From Streptomyces sp. NBC_01275 (GTDB lineage Bacteria > Actinomycetota > Actinomycetes > Streptomycetales > Streptomycetaceae): a DNA stretch of 64,000 bases. Below are positions 61,747-64,000 of this stretch, piece by piece (position 1 is the stretch's first letter; each line of letters starts with the position of its first letter). The stretch covers positions 248,001 to 312,000 of the forward strand of contig NZ_JAPEOZ010000001.1 in the NCBI RefSeq assembly GCF_026340655.1, in the 5' to 3' direction. The notes beneath the pieces were generated by a model. That model ran no database searches, had not been told where the DNA came from, and was given only the letters and a program-made list of their open reading frames with translations. Made by a program: the position numbers and the translations under genes.

Positions 61747-62382
61747 GCCGGACTGCCGGTCCCTTACTTCGAGGAGCGGTTGAATCACTACCGACCATGC
61801 ACATCTCGGGCAACCAACCCTGCCGACGTCGCCCCGGTCTACCCACGTATGACCGGCAACTGACAGATCGAGAGTGCGAAGCGACGCCAGAAACGGCGGG
61901 GTGAACCACCGACTCCCCGTGTGGTGAACACCTCCGCCCCCGGCCCCGGTAGGAGCTGGGGGCTGGGGGCAGGTTTTGCACGAAGCCCTCTCGCTGCACC
62001 AAGCTTCATGACCAGCCCTGACTGCCCGTTGGCCCCATACACGACAAGGCAAGTACGGGGCCAACCACAGCACCAGGTGCTTCGGCAGGCGGGGCTTCGG
62101 CCTGACTCGGCTGGCAGCTCACGGAGGCGACGCGCAGCGCCTGACTCCGGGACGGCGTCCCCGGGACGCGGCTCCGGCTGGCGGGCCTCACCCGGCAGCA
62201 GCCGGAACGGAGCTGCGTGGTCTCCGCCTGGCCGGCATGGCGTCTTCGGCAGACGGCAGTCGACCATGACGTAACACACCAGCAATCAGCCTTTATGAGG
62301 ATGTGCTTTCTTAAGCCAGGAGACAGGCCTGCGGCAGCGATAGGCCCCGCTTCCACCCCATGTCTGATCCCCGCCTTCTGGT
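61747..62382. other. 636-bp stretch without a recognisable gene
   Basis: Several frames stay open on both strands but show no domain, no ribosome site and no codon pattern of a gene. The stretch includes G/C-rich runs near 61950 (GGAGCTGGGGGCTGGGGGC). The base composition changes near 62275-62310 (CAATCAGCCTTTATGAGG), suggesting a junction. No group II intron domain V, tRNA or IS end could be confirmed. Confidence 0.4.
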
Positions 62383-63135
62383 TCAGTCCTGAGCAAGAGT
62401 CGCGCGGGCATCGCCCGCGGAGCGCCGTACTGCGGTGTCGGTCAGTTCCTTCACCCTGTCTGCGGGTACCGGGAGGCCCGGGGTCTCGGAGAACCAGCGC
62501 CACATCTCCGCGTCGGTCAGCCCCGCGGGCTGTGCGGGCAGGTACGGCTGAACGTAGACGGGGGTGCCCGGCTCGCTGCGCCAGCTGTCGGCGAGGCGTC
62601 CGGTGTCCACGGCGTCGTAACCCAGCGCGTCCAGAAGCTCAGCCACCTGCGCCTTGGCGGCCGCGTCGTCGCCTGCGACGGGCAGCGCACTGCGGTCGTC
62701 GGCGCCGACCGGCCGGGCGGAGCTGAACAGGCGGACGAAGTCGATGTTGTTGAAGGCTTTGACCACCTGGGAGTCGGCCAGGTGCCACTGGACCAGGGCG
62801 CTGGAGGTCTGCTCGCCGGCGTCGAGCTCGGCGATCCGGTCGTCACGCTCGGGGTAGTAGTTCATGGTGTCGATGACGGTCTTGCCGGCCAGGGCTGCGG
62901 CGGGGAGCTGCTGGTAGGTGTTCAGCGGGACGGTCGCCACGACCAGGTCGCCGGCCTCTGCAGCCTCCGTGGGTGTGGCCGCGCGTGCGCGCTCGCCGAG
63001 TTCGGCGACAAGGTCGGTGAGGGTCTCGGGGCCGCGGGAGTTGCTCAGTACGACATTCAGGCCGGCGGCGACGGCGAGACGGGCCAGTGCGCTGCCGATG
63101 TTGCCGGCGCCGATGAGTCCGAGGGTCTTGGCCAT
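62383..63135 (-). CDS. NADP-binding oxidoreductase, F420-dependent NADP reductase-like
   Basis: This 250-aa coenzyme F420/NADP reductase-type protein has an N-terminal LGLIGAGNIGSALARLAV and NSRGPETL for NADP phosphate recognition. DLVVATVPLNTYQQLP, VVKAFNNIDFVRL and AGDDAAAKAQVAELLDALGYDAVD follow. It moves hydride between NADP and F420, or acts as a dehydrogenase; similar proteins are often annotated simply as NAD(P)-binding. It lies 64 bp downstream of an SDR pseudogene in the same direction. Confidence 0.8.
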   Translation of the reverse strand: MAKTLGLIGAGNIGSALARLAVAAGLNVVLSNSRGPETLTDLVAELGERARAATPTEAAEAGDLVVATVPLNTYQQLPAAALAGKTVIDTMNYYPERDDRIAELDAGEQTSSALVQWHLADSQVVKAFNNIDFVRLFSSARPVGADDRSALPVAGDDAAAKAQVAELLDALGYDAVDTGRLADSWRSEPGTPVYVQPYLPAQPAGLTDAEMWRWFSETPGLPVPADRVKELTDTAVRRSAGDARATLAQD

Positions 63136-63199
63136 GGGTCATGTCTCCATTTCGGTGGGTAGGAGTGGGATCGCGATGTGAGATTTCGGCTGCGCGGGC

Positions 63200-63759
63200 T
63201 CACGCCTCTGTCGTGCGCCACGGCTGACAACTGATCCAGGCGGCACCGTCGGTGAAGAGGACGGCGACGGCGAGGTCGGCGGGTTTCCCCCTGGTGTGTC
63301 TGCGGGTGTACTGCAGTGGCATGGCCTGCAACTGCCGACGGTCGTGCTGTGGCTGGGTCTCGGCCACGGTCAGGTCTGCTTGCGGTCGGACGTGTTGACG
63401 ATGACACCACCGTCCTGCCTCAACCGGCGCGGCAGGGTTCGCGTCGTGAGGACCGCTGCCGCCCCGCCAGGTCCAGCGCCCGCAGGTCGCTGTCGCGACC
63501 GAGGGGTGATGCGCAGAGATCGACTCCGGCGTCACTGCTGCTCGGCCGACGCCTGGACCGAGCCTCGTCACTGATGTCGAACTCGACGGCGATCGCGGAC
63601 GACAGTCTCCTGTCAGCCCCGCTGACGGTCGCCGCTGGCGCGACGTTGGTGTCGCGACAACGACCGCGGCGCCCTCCTCGGCGAGCCGCTCGGCCGTGGC
63701 CGGCCGATACCAGGCACGCCGTCAGCAATGACGCTCCTCTCGGCCTGCAGACGCCCCAT
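63200..63759 (-). pseudogene. Decayed SDR gene with several frameshifts
   Basis: It begins with GGGAGAG and ATG 63759: MGRLQAERSVIADGVPGIGR, an SDR start. The frame is lost after GIGR (one base missing near 63700) and recovers as ATAERLAEEGAAVVVA. It shifts again near 63660 to give IAVEFDISDEARS, then loses similarity. The typical SDR end appears at 63200-63310 as RGKPADLAVAVLFTDGAAWISCQ. The catalytic YxxxK part is missing, so an internal deletion is likely too. The gene is divergent from a TetR gene across a perfect palindrome. Confidence 0.75.
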
Positions 63760-63812
63760 GGTTCTCTCCCTCGCTGCACTGAAGCGCCATTTTTGGACCA
63801 TTGGCTTCTTAA

Positions 63813-63827
63813 TGACACTTGGTGTCA
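63813..63827. promoter_or_regulatory. Perfect palindromic TetR-type operator
   Basis: TGACAC-TTG-GTGTCA is a perfect inverted repeat in an AT-richer gap between the SDR pseudogene (starts 63759) and the TetR gene (starts 63887). Such 15-bp sites are typical for TetR dimers controlling a divergent SDR. Confidence 0.7.
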
Positions 63828-63886
63828 CATCGAAAACTGTAGCTCATTATTGTGGGTCGAGTTCAAGGGTGAGGTAGGATCGCGGG

Positions 63887-64000
63887 GTGACTGGAGCAGT
63901 ACGTACGAGCACGCGAGACATCGCGCGGGCCGCCATCCGGTCGGAACTGGCCCACGTGGCCTTCGACCTGTTCCGCCGTGAGGGCTTCGAGAAGGTCACC
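63887..64000 (+). CDS. TetR-family regulator, 5' part only
   Basis: The first 38 codons (GTG start) read STRDIARAAIRSELAHVAFD then LFRREGFEKVT, the first helix and turn of a TetR DNA-binding domain. The gene runs off the window. GAGGTAGGA lies 8-16 nt upstream. It is divergent from the SDR pseudogene, with a palindromic operator between them. Confidence 0.75.
   Translation, partial: MTGAVRTSTRDIARAAIRSELAHVAFDLFRREGFEKVT

Noticed and set aside
61921..62300. Group II intron or retroelement remnant
   Set aside because: No reverse-transcriptase motif and no domain V-like sequence could be found.

Overview
The window is high-GC actinobacterial DNA, most likely from Streptomyces or a close relative. 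It has GTG and TTG starts, strong AGGAGG-type ribosome sites, 4-nt gene overlaps, dense TetR/LysR/IclR control and long meaningless antisense ORFs. No rRNA, tRNA, CRISPR array or phage module was recognised.

1-8.5 kb is mobile DNA. A Tn7/Tn5053-type core (tniA cut by the window edge, tniB, tniQ) reads rightward and ends close to a 65-codon remnant of a DNA polymerase III alpha (dnaE-like) gene. Next come a ParA that lacks its first strand and two proteins sharing one C-terminal domain, which look like a plasmid partition set with its partner proteins.

8.5-13.2 kb holds a GAF-LuxR regulator divergent from an acyl-CoA synthetase / acyl-CoA dehydrogenase / SDR operon whose SDR carries a one-base frameshift. 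13.2-22 kb is a coherent sugar or sugar-acid oxidation locus. It has an IclR regulator with a FAH-family hydrolase and a zinc dehydrogenase on one side of a dyad operator, an IlvD/Edd dehydratase and an SDR on the other, and a three-gene sugar ABC importer without its own ATPase facing them.

22-28 kb has a secreted beta-propeller protein controlled by a TetR with duplicated operators, then a large alpha/beta hydrolase and a class C serine hydrolase. 28.5-42 kb contains a second TetR, a family-5 ABC importer with a permease-ATPase fusion, a GH78 alpha-L-rhamnosidase, a TIM-barrel isomerase, a Gfo/Idh/MocA oxidoreductase and a second serine hydrolase. Two secreted esterases (PHB depolymerase-like and tannase/feruloyl esterase-like) follow. 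Together these suggest uptake and stripping of plant glycosides and phenolic esters.

44-46 kb is a rearrangement scar: a LysR gene broken by an 8-bp duplication and missing its N-terminus, an alpha/beta-hydrolase fragment, and a TauE-TetR chimera. 46-61.8 kb is an oxidative catabolic block: TetR and cupin, a FAD/FeS D-2-hydroxyacid dehydrogenase, a Baeyer-Villiger-type monooxygenase / aldehyde dehydrogenase / FAH hydrolase operon with a LysR, a D-2-hydroxyacid dehydrogenase, an APC permease, and a flavodoxin reductase / flavodoxin / cytochrome P450 operon. A CGTTAGT-containing motif recurs at several promoters of this block. The window ends with an NADP-binding reductase, a decayed SDR pseudogene and the start of a TetR gene, the last two separated by a perfect TGACAC palindrome.
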